Below, piece by piece: positions 44,963-55,890 of a stretch of DNA of 60,000 bases. The position numbers were made by a program, and so were the translations under genes. Source of the DNA: Adiantum capillus-veneris (Eukaryota > Streptophyta > Polypodiopsida > Polypodiales > Pteridaceae); assembly GCA_014529385.2 (NCBI GenBank), contig CM043943.1:104568355-104628354 (forward strand), given 5' to 3'. Within the stretch, counting starts at the first letter, position 1; each line of letters begins with the position of its first letter. Below the pieces are notes generated by a model. It did no database searches and was not told the DNA's origin. It saw nothing but the letters and a program-made list of their open reading frames with translations.

Positions 44963-44967
44963 TTTTT

Positions 44968-44985
44968 TGGTGCCACTGCTGGGGA
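44968..44985 (+). other. Gypsy-A primer-binding site (second copy)
   Basis: TGGTGCCACTGCTGGGGA, a diverged tRNA-Asp primer site five bases from the LTR end. Confidence 0.85.
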
Positions 44986-45390
44986 TTGCCTTGCACTAAG
45001 CTTGAGGAGCACAATGCTACCTTTGGAAGCCTTTTTTTCATTTGTTTTCAGCTTTTGTCTGAGTTTGTGTAGATCTATTAGTGGCGAAAATGTGCAGGTT
45101 TAGCAGGTTTTGTTAGAATCAATTAAGTATTGCAATATACAAGTTTTTGCTATAGCAGATATGTTAGTTAGTGTATATTGTAATGTAAAGTGGACAGTGA
45201 GCAGTAGACAGTGTGAAGGTTGATTGTTATGTCAGTGTGTAGTTTACTATGTTAGGCAGTGTGTGAGCAGAGATAATTAGCTCTGTTAGCTGTAGGGCAA
45301 GTTAGGCACAATTGCCAAGGACTGCTGTGTGCGACGTGAGCTCGGCGCCCACGCGTATCATTATCCACAGAAAAGTTTTTTTCAAAAAGT

Positions 45391-45426
<36 letters not shown>

Positions 45427-45884
45427 ATGCTCAAAAATTTTGAGACCAAAAAGAATATAAATTAAAAAATCTTATTTTAAAAGGAAGAGCTCAAGCCCAG
45501 GCCCAAGCCTCAGTCCTCGGTCTTATGATATAGTATAGACACTACTATATATATAAAGACTAGAACCTCAAGTGAGGGGAGGGCATGTGGGACAAGTCCT
45601 TCAAGTCTTCCACCATTCCCTTCACACTTACCCCTTGAACTTACTAATTTTAGCCTTCTTCTCGACTAGGAAAAGACTATTTTTAGGATTTCGAGGGCTT
45701 TAAGTGATTGAATCGGGGGTTGTAAAGCACGGCACGTCCCTCTAACCAAGTCACATGCCATATTCCGTGGCTTGGTTAGAAAAAAGGACCTAAATTGAGA
45801 GTAGATTTGGGTTGCAAACGCTCAAAAAATTAGGTGAGCGGCCTTCACGAGCACTCACCAACACTTCTAGAGTGTTGAGGTCAC
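44986..45884 (+). other. Gypsy-A leader (second copy)
   Basis: Non-coding. Includes an (AT)n run at about 45392-45413 and a short GC-rich repeat (AAGCCCAGGCCCAAGCCTCA) like that in the first copy. Confidence 0.65.
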
Positions 45885-46983
45885 ATGCACCTACGCTCTG
45901 GTCGTGTGCCAGAGGACGATCACATAGAGAGTGTCTCCGTTTACGCGGGCACTCATTATTCCTCCACATTAGGCTCTAGGCCCTCAACAGGAACCCAAGG
46001 TAGTACCACTCAAGACCCATATCTTGCATCTAGTGACTCGTCCCCTGAATACAACATCATGGAAGGTTACCCGATGCCTAATCCCAATAGTTCAAGCCAA
46101 GACATGCATGCCATGGACCCACAGTCCAGGCCGAGCGTGTTTAGCCACTTGAAAGAGACTTTGAGTAGAGCCACCTGCTCCGTACATGGAGCTAGCAATG
46201 TAAATGAAGGGGGTGGAGAAGTAAATTCACCATTCATGACCAATATAGACCCCATGCTCTTGGAGAATGTACATGTGAATACTCCATTCACTGCACCCCT
46301 TGACTCTTCAGAGCTGTTCCCCTCCGAGGTTATATTACCTGATGGTAGAAGCCTTACCGAAGTGCAAGAGGTTGAGCGATACATCATTGCAGCTATAGGG
46401 AAAAAGAAATCAAGAGCCTACGCAAGGCAGAGCAACAGAGGAAGCTAAAGGCGAAGGCCGCTATGTCAACCTCCATGCTAGTCGAGCAATCGAGTGCTTC
46501 TGAATTAGCAGCACTAAGGGTCAACCCATAGAGAGCCACATTGCATCTAGTTCAAAGGACACCCCTAACACCTCAATCTTAGATGTAGTGTTTCTAAATG
46601 AAAACTGGGAGTATGAGCTACAAACGGAGACTTTAACCGACCTATACACAGGTCACACCTCTTACGTGAGTTGGTTAGATGTCCTACAATCCACAACGGG
46701 AGCTACTAGCGTAGAGGAGCAACAACAAAGAGTTTGTGATGTCATCCATAGGGTTATTGAGCTGGAGAGGCAAAATCAAGGGGATCCGCATGCCTTCAAC
46801 GGGTCTCATGAGATTCTTGGATATAGGGAAGGCTAAGCACCAACCAACTTTATTGCAAATTGAGACTCCCTCGGTAAGCCCAATGGATCCTCCATATGTT
46901 GTTTCGCCAGGGGTCTCAGTACAATCTGAGCCCACAAGTGATAGCTTTACCTTTCAAAGTTTAGCTCATCTTTCTCTCGATGA
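45885..46983 (+). pseudogene. Gypsy-A gag-like region (second copy), cut by Copia-2
   Basis: Starts MHLRSGRVPEDDHIES and is open to 46448. Conserved blocks with the first copy include NEGGGEVNSPFMTN, ENVHVNTPFTAP and SSELFPSEVILPDGRSL. After frameshifts it continues (FLNENWEYELQTETLTDLYT) to QSLAHLSLDD at about 46980, where the Copia-2 LTR begins. The shared blocks show constraint or recent common origin. Confidence 0.75.
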
Positions 46984-47069
46984 TGTTAGGAAATATGACG
47001 TAGCTAAGTAGATGAATGAGTAGTTTACTTAATGGAGAGAGACAAATTATCACACATGAGAGATGATAG

Positions 47070-47109
<40 letters not shown>

Positions 47110-47673
47110 ACATGATATACGTGGTTCACCCAATGTGGGCTACATCCACGGGAAAGCAGTCACTCAATGGCTTTAGTACTTCAAACAAGAACTAGGTTAC
47201 AAATGGATTATAACCTTAATAGAGCTCCCATCTTGCTTCACTCTCACCGCCTCACACCGACCTTGTTGCATCAACTTCACAATCCAAAATGTGTGTAGAA
47301 ATGGCCTCCTTTTATAGGCCAAAAGGGCTGCCCTCTCTCATGAGAGGCAGCCGCGTGTAGACAAGTCCAAATGGACTCTCCAATCTGCCCATGTGTGGTT
47401 GCCCTTGAGAAGACAAGTCCGCCTTTGAAATTGGCCACTGGACACCGACCATTGACTTCTGACCCCACCGGCTACCGGCCATCAGCCCCAACCGACCAAA
47501 TGTCTGACCATTTTTTGACCACTTTTCGACTGCCGTCTTGCCATAATATTCCAGTGAAAAGAAATATTTTGGCAAGTGATTTTTTTTCATGCACGATGGC
47601 TTCTCCATGATAACGGGGCCCTTACAAATGTGCGTTTTTAATACAAGGGGTAAATTAGGCTCCATACTTAACA
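46984..47673 (-). repeat. Copia-2 3' LTR (690 bp)
   Basis: Plus sense starts TGTTAGGAAATATGACG and ends CATACTTAACA, followed by ATCTCCCACTTGG, the polypurine tract in reverse. It contains an (AG)n run at 47073-47108. Frames within it are not genes. Confidence 0.82.
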
Positions 47674-48868
47674 ATCTCCCACTTGGAGATTCCTTGAATG
47701 ATTGAAGATGAGCAGAAGCTACACTTCTCCTTGTTGACCACCTTTGTAAACATGTCTAAAGGATTTTCACTTGTATGCACCTTTCCTAGCTTTAGTTGTC
47801 CCTCTTCCAAAAGTGTGTGTATGAAGTGATATCTAACCTCAATGTGCTTTGTACTTGAATGAAAGGCTGAGTTCTTCGCAAGATGGACAGCACTTTGGCT
47901 ATCACTGTACAAGACACAATTGTCTTGTTTGAATCCAGCTCTTCTAAGAATCTATGAAGCCACATAATTTATTTTCTTGCCTCTGTCATTGCTACATACT
48001 CTACTTCTGTGGTAGAAAGTGAGACATTTTTTGCAGCTTTGAAGCCCAGATTATTGTTGTGCCTCCAACCGTGAAGACATAGCTAGTAGTGCTCCGCATC
48101 AGCATACCCTTGAAGAAAAATATCAGTTCCTCCAAAATACAAAGCATTTGTTGTTGTCCCTTTGAGATACCTAAGTATCCACTTCACATCTTGCGAGTGC
48201 TCTTTACCTGGGTTGTCCATGAACCTACTTACAACTCCCAGTGCATGTGCAATGTCTGGCCTTGTCTAGACCATAGCATACATAAGAGAACCTACCGCTG
48301 CAACATATTGAACTCTAGACATATAGGCTATCTCCTCTTGTGTCTTTGAACACATATCCTTGGTTAGTTTAAAGTGACTAGCCAAAGGTGTAGAAACCGC
48401 TTTTAAATTTTGCATTGCAAACCTTTCTAGTACCTTCTTGATGTAATCCTCTTGAGATAGCTTCTTCGTCCTGTCCCTTGATATCTTCATACCAAGTATC
48501 TTCGTTGTAGCACCTAAATCTTTCATTGAAAAATATTTAGACAACTCCTCTTTTAGGTCTTTGATGTCCTGCATGTTAGCACTTGCAATCAGCATGTCAT
48601 CAACATACAACATTAGGATGATGAACTTCCCATGTCCCAAATTCTTCATGTAGACGCAATGATTTGAGTTGCACCTTCTGAATCCATGCTCCAGCATCCA
48701 TCGATCAAATTTCAAGTACCATTGTCTTGATGCTTGCTTTAAACCATACAAGCTCTTCTTTAATCTGCAAACCATTTTCTCCTTACCCCTTACTTCATAC
48801 CCCTTTGGTTGAAGCATGTCAATTTCCTCCTCTAAGTTACCATGAGGGAATGCCGTATTTACATTCAT
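47655..48868 (-). pseudogene. Copia-2 reverse transcriptase catalytic half and RNase H
   Basis: The frame 48868-48266 reads CRLKKSLYGLKQASRQWYLK, ILMLYVDDMLIASANMQDIK (intact YVDD) and MKDLGATTKILGMKISRDRT. A stop follows LMYAMV. RNase H blocks continue in other frames, and 47912-47674 gives YSDSQSAVHLAKNSAFHSST and KHIEVRYHFI, the final RNase H segment, to within a few bases of the polypurine tract. The 48266-47912 stretch is broken. Confidence 0.88.
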
Positions 48869-48903
48869 TTACTCAAAATTTAAATCATGAGCAGGCACAA
48901 GGC

Positions 48904-49215
48904 TTAAGACAAGCCTAATTGAGTCATTTTTACAACAAGAGAAAATATTTCATTGAGGTCAATACCTTTCTTTTGAGAAAACCCTTTTACCACAAGTCGA
49001 GACTTGTACCTTTTCTTCCCACCTTCTTTTTCCTTTAGCTTGTACACCCATTTTTTTTGAAGTTTCCGCTTACCTTTAGGCAAATCAACCAACTCCCATG
49101 TTTGGTTGCAATGTAAAGAGTACATCTCCACTTGCATGCTCTTCATCCATTCTTCTTTGGATTCATGTTGCATAGCTTCCTCGTATGATTTCGGCTCTCC
49201 AGAATCTGAGATCAA
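48904..49215 (-). pseudogene. Copia-2 reverse transcriptase N-terminal block
   Basis: Reads EEWMKSMQVEMYSLHCNQTW, WVYKLKEKEGGKKRYKSRL and VVKGFSQKKGIDLNEIFSLV. These are the first Copia RT blocks. A frame break at about 48880-48904 separates it from the catalytic half. Confidence 0.85.
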
Positions 49216-50190
49216 GAGATGGTTGAAGGAAGGGAAAACTTGTTTGAAGGTCTACTTGCTCTTGTGGATCTTTGGGGTATACGTTGAGGCTCCTCATTTG
49301 GTTGATGTTGTTGTATGTTCTTATCGTTTTCACTCCTTGATTCACTGTCCTCAAGCTCCATGTACTCATCACCTATTTTTTTGTTTTGTTTTCTTTCCAA
49401 GTAATCTTTGTACATATTTTGTTAATTGGAGATTACATCCCTACTTCTAAATATTTTACCATCTTCAGGATTCCATAGGCGATACCCAAAGTCACCTTCT
49501 CCATAGCCAATGAAGAAACACTTTTTGGACTTTGCATCTAGCTTTGACCTTAGGCTTCTATCTATGTGCATGAAAGCCTTACACCCAAACACTTTGAGAA
49601 ATGAATAATTCACCGGTTTACCTATCCATGCCTCCTTTGGAACTCCCCCATCCAATGCCGTCGAGGGTGACCGATTGATTAAGTACACAAGTGTACTTAC
49701 TACTTCCACCCAAAGCTCAAGTGGTAAGCCTGCATATAGCCGCATGCTTTGTGCTCACTCCATGATCGTTTTGTTCATCCTTTCGAAAATTTCATTTTGT
49801 TGAGATGTCCTTGGGGTTGTCCTTTGCCTCCGAATACCATTGCTAGCACAAAAGCTTTCAATAGCTTGGCTGCAATACTCGCCTCCATTGTCGGATATGA
49901 GGTATTTAACTTTGGTACCTGCTTCATTCTCCACAAAGGCTTTTCACCTTTGAAATATGAAAAACACATCGGATTTATTCTTCATCACAAAAACCCATGT
50001 TTTCCTAATTGCATCGTCTATGAATGTTACATAGTACAATGAGCCACCAAGGGATGGTGTACTTGCAGGACCCCAAACATCAGAATGAACCAACTCAAGT
50101 TTTTTATTTTTTCTTTCATTTCCTAATTTTTGAAATTTTACCCTCTTTTTATACCATAAACACAATCTTCACAGAACTCTAAGTCCAAGA
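49216..50190 (-). pseudogene. Copia-2 integrase and linker
   Basis: The frame 50165-49944 has LVHSDVWGPASTPSLGGSLY and YVTFIDD (first catalytic Asp). The next pieces give YLISDNGGEYCS (second Asp) and a block ending ERMNKTIME (Glu region). The frame 49745-49422 has LWVEVVSTLVYLINRSPSTA, KVFGCKAFMHIDRSLRSKLD and FIGYGEGDFGYRLWNPEDGK, the integrase end. A polar linker follows (KNIQQHQPNEEPQRIPQRST). Several frameshifts. Confidence 0.85.
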
Positions 50191-50604
50191 AGAAGCTCTA
50201 TTGTGTAGTAGTATAGAGAAAGAATCATACAAAACTTAAGGAACACCATCCCCTCACTAGGATACACTTGTCCCAAAGCCTCTACACTCAAAACCCTCAC
50301 TCTAGACCCATATGCAGAAAACACATGTGAAGACAGAGCAAAATTTTGGAAGTGCTTGAAACTAAAATCTATGAGTACCTATGCGTAGCTTATGTCTCCA
50401 CACCTCTAACGACTACTTGCATGTAGAAAACAGACATCATTTGATATGTTTATGATTGCAAATAGCTCATAGATGTTTTAGCATACGTGCTCCATTTTGT
50501 GAGAATTGCTTGGCGTTGTTGTGTAGCTCTCGCATAGCTTATCGCAATGGTGCAATCGAATCTCCAATGCGATGAGCGAGCGGGAAGTAGCATCAGGATG
50601 AAGC

Positions 50605-50688
<84 letters not shown>

Positions 50689-50760
50689 ACACACACACAC
50701 AGTTGACGGTAGCTCAAAAACTTGATTATGATAAAAGTTCTCTTTACAAAATGACCTAGG
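50191..50760. other. Unassigned junction with CT/CA microsatellite
   Basis: No gene. Not recognisably Copia-2 and not clearly family C. The compound tract (CT)n(CA)n is at 50608-50701. Frames across it are repeat artefacts. Confidence 0.6.
50608..50701. repeat. Compound (CT)n(CA)n microsatellite
   Basis: About 19 CT units pass directly into about 19 CA units, followed by a CTCA interruption and more CA. Confidence 0.95.
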
Positions 50761-51225
50761 TCCCTAATATACTAAGGCTACCATAGCTTAAACCAAAAAT
50801 AGAGTTCAAGGGGTAAAATGGCTTGTATTTACAATCTTGAAGTGCCATTGCACCCCGGCTTCTGCAACTAGACTAGCTACTCATTACAAATGATGTTTTT
50901 AACCATAATTCGTATCATTTCATAGCTCTCAAAAAATAAGACTTTGGTACGGAAATTGAGTTATGCCGTGTTGTTGACCCATGGGTCAACATGCAATAAT
51001 GGCTAAGAAAATGACAAAAGATGAGCTCCACTTTTTAACTGCGTGGAAAATTCTCTTAAGATCTCATAAGAACTTTGTAAAACTAAAAACAACAAAATAC
51101 GACATACGGTGGGTGGTAACTAGAGGCAAAATGGGTCGAAGGACATATGGATGGGCATGAGGTCTTAGAAAGTTCACATGACTTCAAAAAGGTTCCCAGA
51201 AGAGTGGAAACCTTCAGGTGCCATA
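50761..51225 (-). other. Family C 3' flanking segment
   Basis: In reverse orientation it aligns with 58030-58260, for example AAAAAGTGGAGCTCATCTTTTG against AAAAAGTGGAATTCATCTTTTG. No coding frame. Confidence 0.6.
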
Positions 51226-51308
51226 CTTGTTTGACATATAAGTAAAACAAATACCTAAAAGGCAAAATAAATATTGGGCAGGTCACTTGAGACGCCATAA
51301 CTTTAACA
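51226..51308 (-). repeat. Family C 3' LTR, first 83 bp only
   Basis: In element sense TGTTAAAGTTATGGCGTCTC follows the polypurine tract AAAGAGGG. It aligns with the start of the LTR at 53371 (TGTTAGAGTTATGATATCTC), both passing through AATATTTATTTT, and then diverges at about 51225. Confidence 0.65.
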
Positions 51309-53101
51309 CCCTCTTTGTAGCTCGTAGTAGACATAAATAGTGAGACCAAGTTGATGAAGAAGCTACCATGGACACCCCAATAGAGGTAACTTCCAATGGA
51401 TACACATCTGTTTTGCTAACCTCAACTTTTCACCTTAGAAGAATGCCATCTTGAGCATCGGTTGCCTTATAGAACATTGAACTGTAGACCACATTACATC
51501 CAAGAATCCCCATTCAAAATTGTGAACGCATTACGTCCAGAATTTCTAAACAATGACGTTTGAAACACATCATGTCCATAATCAGGCCAACAACAATGGA
51601 TTGGTGTACTCATCAATAGTGTTTTAGATACGTTTGATTGGTTCCCTGCGAGTTTCCTACCAGATGCATGTGCCTTGAACTTCAACCCATGGGTTCAAAC
51701 ACCAATAACTTGAGCTCTAACACAAGGGTCCAAATTATTTATATGGAGCACTTCTTCCCCCCTCTCTTCCACTCGCAAGCCTCTTGAGCATCGGTTTCCT
51801 TATAGAACATTGAGTTATAGGCCACATTACATCCAAGAATCCCCATTCAAAACTGTAAACGCATCACACACAGACTTTCTAGACGATGAACTTTGAAACA
51901 ACAATGGATTGATGCACTCATTGATAGTGTTTTAGATATGTCTGATTGGTTTCTTGCTAGATGCATGTGCCTTGAACTTTGAAACAACAATGGATTGGTT
52001 CACTCATATCAATGTTTTATATACGTTTGATTGGTTCCCTGGTAGATGCATGTGCCTTGAACTTTGATCCATGGGTTCAACAACCGATAACTTGAAGTCC
52101 AACACAAGGGTCCAAATTATTTATAGGGAGCACTTCTTGCCCCTCTTTGCCACTCACAAGCCTCTCTATGGTTGAAGATAGTGACAAAAATTGCCTCTTG
52201 ACTAGAAATTTGGTGTGGTGGCCACCACCACATGTGCCATGTTGATCTCCTCTATCAGTTTGTTATCTATGTCCAGCTTGCCTTTTCCTTTGTCCCCTTG
52301 TGAGTTCGTGTTTTTGCCTTTGGCTTTGCATTCCCAAGCCAAATAAAGCATCTTCTTGTATTTATAGTAACAACAAATCTTGGCCCTCGTGGATTTCAAG
52401 ATAGCTAACTATTCACATGTACAGCCATCCTTGTCAAGCTTGCCTTTGGCTTCACAATCCTGAGCCAAACAAATCAACGACTTTCTTGAGAGCTTCAATT
52501 CTGTATAAACTGGGTGGTGTTTGATCCACTTCCATAGCCATGAGTTAGTCTTGGTTATCTTTTAACAATGGGCCTTTGCTAAGCATTTCACCAGGTAGCT
52601 CCACTACTAGGCATGTCTTAAGCGAGGTCGAGTTAAGCACAAAGCTCATAGCTATTGGGGATGTGCCTCTCAAAAGGCTACAGTTGGCATGCCTTTCAAG
52701 ATGCTAGAACATTGAAGGCACCCATTGATAGCATTTCAAAACACGTTGATGGGCTTAAAGAACCCCATGTCCCTATCAGTATCTCAAAACGCTATTGAGA
52801 GATCCCTCACCTTCCTATTGTAAGTTTGCTAATGGACACTACCAACCACCTAGCATTCTAAAATGGTAAAGGATGGCACTAGCCCGCTGGAGATCCATTG
52901 CCTTTGCAAATAGAAATGCAATCGCCAATGATCCTCCTAGCCACCAATGTTTCAAAAAGTATGTCAAGGAATGCAAAAGCACCGTGTGCATTTCAAAATT
53001 TTGAGCAACGGGATCTTCTTCGCCGATTGACAACAACGATGCCGCAACATTCTCCTTTCCTCTTCTCCACATGTTGCTCCTCCCATGATGAATGGACATG
53101 T
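51309..53101 (-). mobile_element. Family C interior (decayed copy, minus strand)
   Basis: Bounded by the partial 3' LTR and by the primer site at 53102-53113. In element sense: leader with palindromes (about 53005-52660); then, with gag mostly deleted, a degraded zinc-knuckle-like frame (52399-52202: CCYYKYKKMLYLAWECKAKG, KGKLDIDNKLIEEINMAHVV); then a non-coding 3' region with an internal tandem duplication (about 51440-52150). The last part is homologous to 11461-11840 and to 57540-57790. Confidence 0.7.
51440..52150. repeat. Imperfect tandem duplication, unit about 330 bp
   Basis: CTTGAGCATCGGTT, then TTATAGAACATTGA, then CCAAGAATCCCCATTCAAAA occur near 51453-51520 and again at 51784-51850. 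AATGGATTGRTGYACTCAT, TGATTGGTT and GATGCATGTGCCTTGAACTT occur three times (near 51595-51680, 51900-51980 and 51990-52065). GGGTCCAAATTATTTATA occurs twice. Confidence 0.8.
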
Positions 53102-53113
53102 AGCTCTGATACC
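53102..53113 (-). other. Family C primer-binding site
   Basis: In minus sense TGGTATCAGAGC, tRNA-iMet type, one base from the LTR end. Confidence 0.88.
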
Positions 53114-53114
53114 A

Positions 53115-53371
53115 TGTCAAAGTCGACGATGTGGAAGTATAGAACAATAGGGAGAATACATAGGAGAGAGAAAGAGAGAGAGAGAAATTGTTGAACCAAC
53201 CAACCTTGGGAACGGATTGATGATTGTACAATGGGGACTAGGTGTACTCATATAGTCATCTTAGCAATTTGCCCTACCTAGTGTTGACAATAAGTAAATT
53301 AAATACCTAAAAGCTAAAATAAATATTGGGATCACATTGGGAAATTCACTTGAGATATCATAACTCTAACA
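53115..53371 (-). repeat. Family C 5' LTR (257 bp)
   Basis: Plus sense starts TGTCAAAGTCGACGATGTGG and ends CATAACTCTAACA. Homologous to 11841-12080 in reverse. On the far side it is also preceded, in element sense, by the polypurine-like GCATGGGAGTAT, so it is bordered by a 3'-end context as well as by a primer site. Confidence 0.82.
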
Positions 53372-53570
53372 ATACTCCCATGCTTTGGACTCTTCCACAT
53401 ACTCTTAGAAACTCAAAGTTTCCAAAAGAGTCTAAACCTCCATGTTATTTCATGCTTTGGACTCTTCCACCTCCTTCTAGAGACTCAAAGTTTCCAAAGG
53501 TGTGTAAACCTCTATGTGTCAGACTCCCATGCTTTGGACTCTTCCACCTCCTCTTGAAAACTCAAGTAAT
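53372..53570 (-). repeat. Tandem repeat with polypurine-tract core, three units
   Basis: In minus sense GTGGAAGAGTCCAAAGCATG starts units at about 53397, 53469 and 53547 (inner edges at 53379, 53451 and 53528), with periods of 72 and 77 bp. The unit also contains TTTGGAAACTTTGAGT. The same repeat occurs on the plus strand at 57801-58030. Confidence 0.85.
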
Positions 53571-54100
53571 TATTTCTAAAAAGGGAGGGGGAAAAGAATT
53601 CTTTATCAAATGGGGCATAACTCCCTCATACAAGGTTGGATTCAAAACTTTTTATTCAAAATTCTCATTTCAAGCTCTACAACTTTGTATAAGAAACGAA
53701 GAGGAAATTTTGAGATTATAGAGGTTATCTAATGGGTCTTTAAAGACTCTCAAACATTTCAAGAGCCTCTATTATTTTTGTACAAACACATGTGATATCA
53801 CGAGAATTGTACTTCCCTTCCCCTTAGTACCAAGACTCACAACTCTACCTCTATGATGAAAATTTATGACTCTATTAGGATACTTAAGTTGAACATGCAT
53901 GCAATGAAACCATCGTGATCTTAGAATTACTTACTCATGGAGAAAAGAAGATACAAAAATTATTCTTGGTCTACGTAGCTCTATTTAAAGCCTTAGCTTT
54001 CAGATTAGTGGCATAAATTGGAACTTGTTGCCCTTAAAAAGCTCCAAATGCATCAAGAACCACTCCCAATTCTTCAAATCTGATGCCAACTTTTGAGCTA
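53571..54100. other. Unassigned retroelement-derived sequence
   Basis: Between the tandem repeat and the gag fragment. I see no gene. The right part (about 54030-54120) resembles protease sequence downstream of the knuckle in minus sense. Confidence 0.4.
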
Positions 54101-55250
54101 ACTCAATTGAAATCAAGTTATGAGTGGTGTGCCCTTGCTCTCCACACTTAAAACACATATTCTCCTTCTAATATCTCTCAAGCTCTTCAAATGAGAGCTT
54201 ATTTTTCCCCTTGTATACACCCTTCTTTTTCTTCTTTTTGTTGACCTTTAGATCTTGAGAAATGTGCTCATTGTAGGGAGTATTCTCATTCTTCTCATAT
54301 GATTTATCTTTATAAGACATATTGTTGGGAGAGAATATCTGCAAACATGGACTTTTGAGATAGTATTTGGCTTTTGTGCATTAACATCTTTATGCATATC
54401 CTCAAAAATCCCTACACAATATTCCTTATTTTGCTCTACAAAGTCAATCCTTTTGAACACAATGGCTTTGAGATGGAGATCCCAGAACTTGTCTACATAC
54501 TTTTGGATTGACTCCTTCTTCTTCATCTTAAGACCATGCCGAGCCATAAGCACATCATCTTTGGATTTGTTGGTTAAGAACTGCCATAAAATAACAATTC
54601 TACATTCATTTTAAGCCTGGATTGGTCCCTTGGGTTCACATACTAACCCACCATTCACGACCAGACTTTTGGAGGTATATAGCTGCCAGGCATAACTTGG
54701 ATTGCTCAATGAATCTCTCACCTCCAAAGGTAGCATTAAACTATTGGATGAAGTTGAGCACCTTATTCATGTGGCCATAAGTGCCATCAATAGAAATGAA
54801 GGTGATGCTATTACTTGAACTTTTGTTTTGTAGCTTATGTGCTCACTTCCATTCATGGTTTGTTCTTTTGCATCATTGTGAAGGATGTTTCATTGTATTT
54901 GACATGGCTTTATGAGAGCTAGCTTTTAGGGAGTGGGAATAAAGAGGACTTGATTATGGTGAGGGAGATCTTCTCCTCATATGGAAGTGACCTCTTTCAC
55001 TTCTCCTACTTTTGGAAGAAGGACCTTTGCTTGAGTGAGACCTTAGTCTCTTCGTAGTGTGGCTAGGAAAGCGATGAGCATGTTGTTCTTGAGAAGGTGG
55101 TTTTTCTCATTTGACAAGCCTCTCAACATGCATACTCCCTTGTTGAGAACCTTGTTCTCAAGAAGGATGTCATATACAAACATCAACCCTTGCATCATGG
55201 GTCTTAAATTGGGATTATGTTGTGCTTCAATCAATGTTTGCTAAAGACCT
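54100..55250 (-). pseudogene. Gypsy-B-like gag fragment fused to protease start
   Basis: Minus frames give ESIQKYVDKFWDLHLKAIVF (54553-54248), nearly identical to the Gypsy-B gag block at 34438-34677. Further upstream SITFISIDGTYGHMNKVLNF and KSGREWW match its capsid-like part, and an Arg/Ser-rich stretch (SKSRRSERGHFHMRRRSPSP) lies near 54955-55020. The knuckle CFKCGEQGHTTHN runs straight into ISIELAQKL, the residues after the protease active site, so a deletion joined the knuckle to the protease. Related to but distinct from Gypsy-B. Confidence 0.75.
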
Positions 55251-55312
55251 TATTGTGTGAGTTCTTGTGCCACCTCTTCATCTTCCTTAAAATTAATTTC
55301 ATGCCTATTAAT

Positions 55313-55540
55313 TGTTACCTTACATATGTGGTAGTGATGTGTGTGAACACACTTAGGACCATCGGGGCATTTTTTCCCTCACTAGGAGTTTTCCCCCCCC
55401 GTGCATTGTATATATGTCCATCATTCTAGGGCTAACTATCTTTCCATTGTACACTAAGCAATTCTACTCTTTGTTGTGTGCCTTGAGCTTCTTCATCTTC
55501 TCCAAGCTGTGTGTGTTTCCTTGCAACCCTATTTCCAACA
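55313..55540 (+). repeat. Copia-E 5' LTR (228 bp)
   Basis: Starts TGTTACCTTACATATG and ends CCTATTTCCAACA. It is followed by TTGGTATAAGAGC, a mutated tRNA-iMet primer site at about 55542-55554. Homologous in reverse to the lone LTR at 17681-17910. Confidence 0.78.
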
Positions 55541-55554
55541 ATTGGTATAAGAGC

Positions 55555-55890
55555 AAATTGCATCCTCTTGGGCATAGTTGTCATTTTTTTGCTCACTTTG
55601 TTAGATTTGGGTGAGCTTTGATGAGCGTTAGCAGGTCAAAAAATACTTGGAGTAAGCTCAAAGAACTTGGTTTGCTCAAAATTTTCATTCAGACTCATTC
55701 GGCCTTCATTTCCACTACAAACAGTACTACACATGCAATTTTGCCCTTTTGTGCAAAATTTCTGTCAGTGCTATTTTCTACATAACAGATCCCTTACAGT
55801 CTACTTTGGGTTGTGCTATGTAGCACACGTTAGTCCTACTTCATTTCTCCTCTTTTCAGACAGTTTTCACATCAAGTGCAGGCACTCACC
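55555..55890 (+). other. Copia-E leader, non-coding
   Basis: Between the primer site and the gag start at 55891. No gene. Confidence 0.6.

Larger units (their letters stand above)
44368..46983 (+). mobile_element. Gypsy-A second copy, plus strand, 5' part
   Basis: 5' LTR (44368-44962), tRNA-Asp primer site (44968-44985), leader and gag-like region up to 46983, where Copia-2 is inserted. Inserted into the Gypsy-3 pol. Its 3' part is not recognised to the right of Copia-2. Confidence 0.85.
46984..50190 (-). mobile_element. Copia-2, Ty1/copia element, 5' part missing
   Basis: 3' LTR (46984-47673), polypurine tract (47674-47686) and pol from RNase H back to the start of integrase, all on the minus strand. 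Similarity ends at about 50190 inside the GAG-pre-integrase block (LDLEFCEDC). Gag, protease, primer site and 5' LTR are absent. Inserted in the Gypsy-A gag. Confidence 0.85.

Noticed and set aside
47277-47674. 120-codon frame in the Copia-2 LTR
   Set aside because: It lies wholly within the LTR and matches no protein family.
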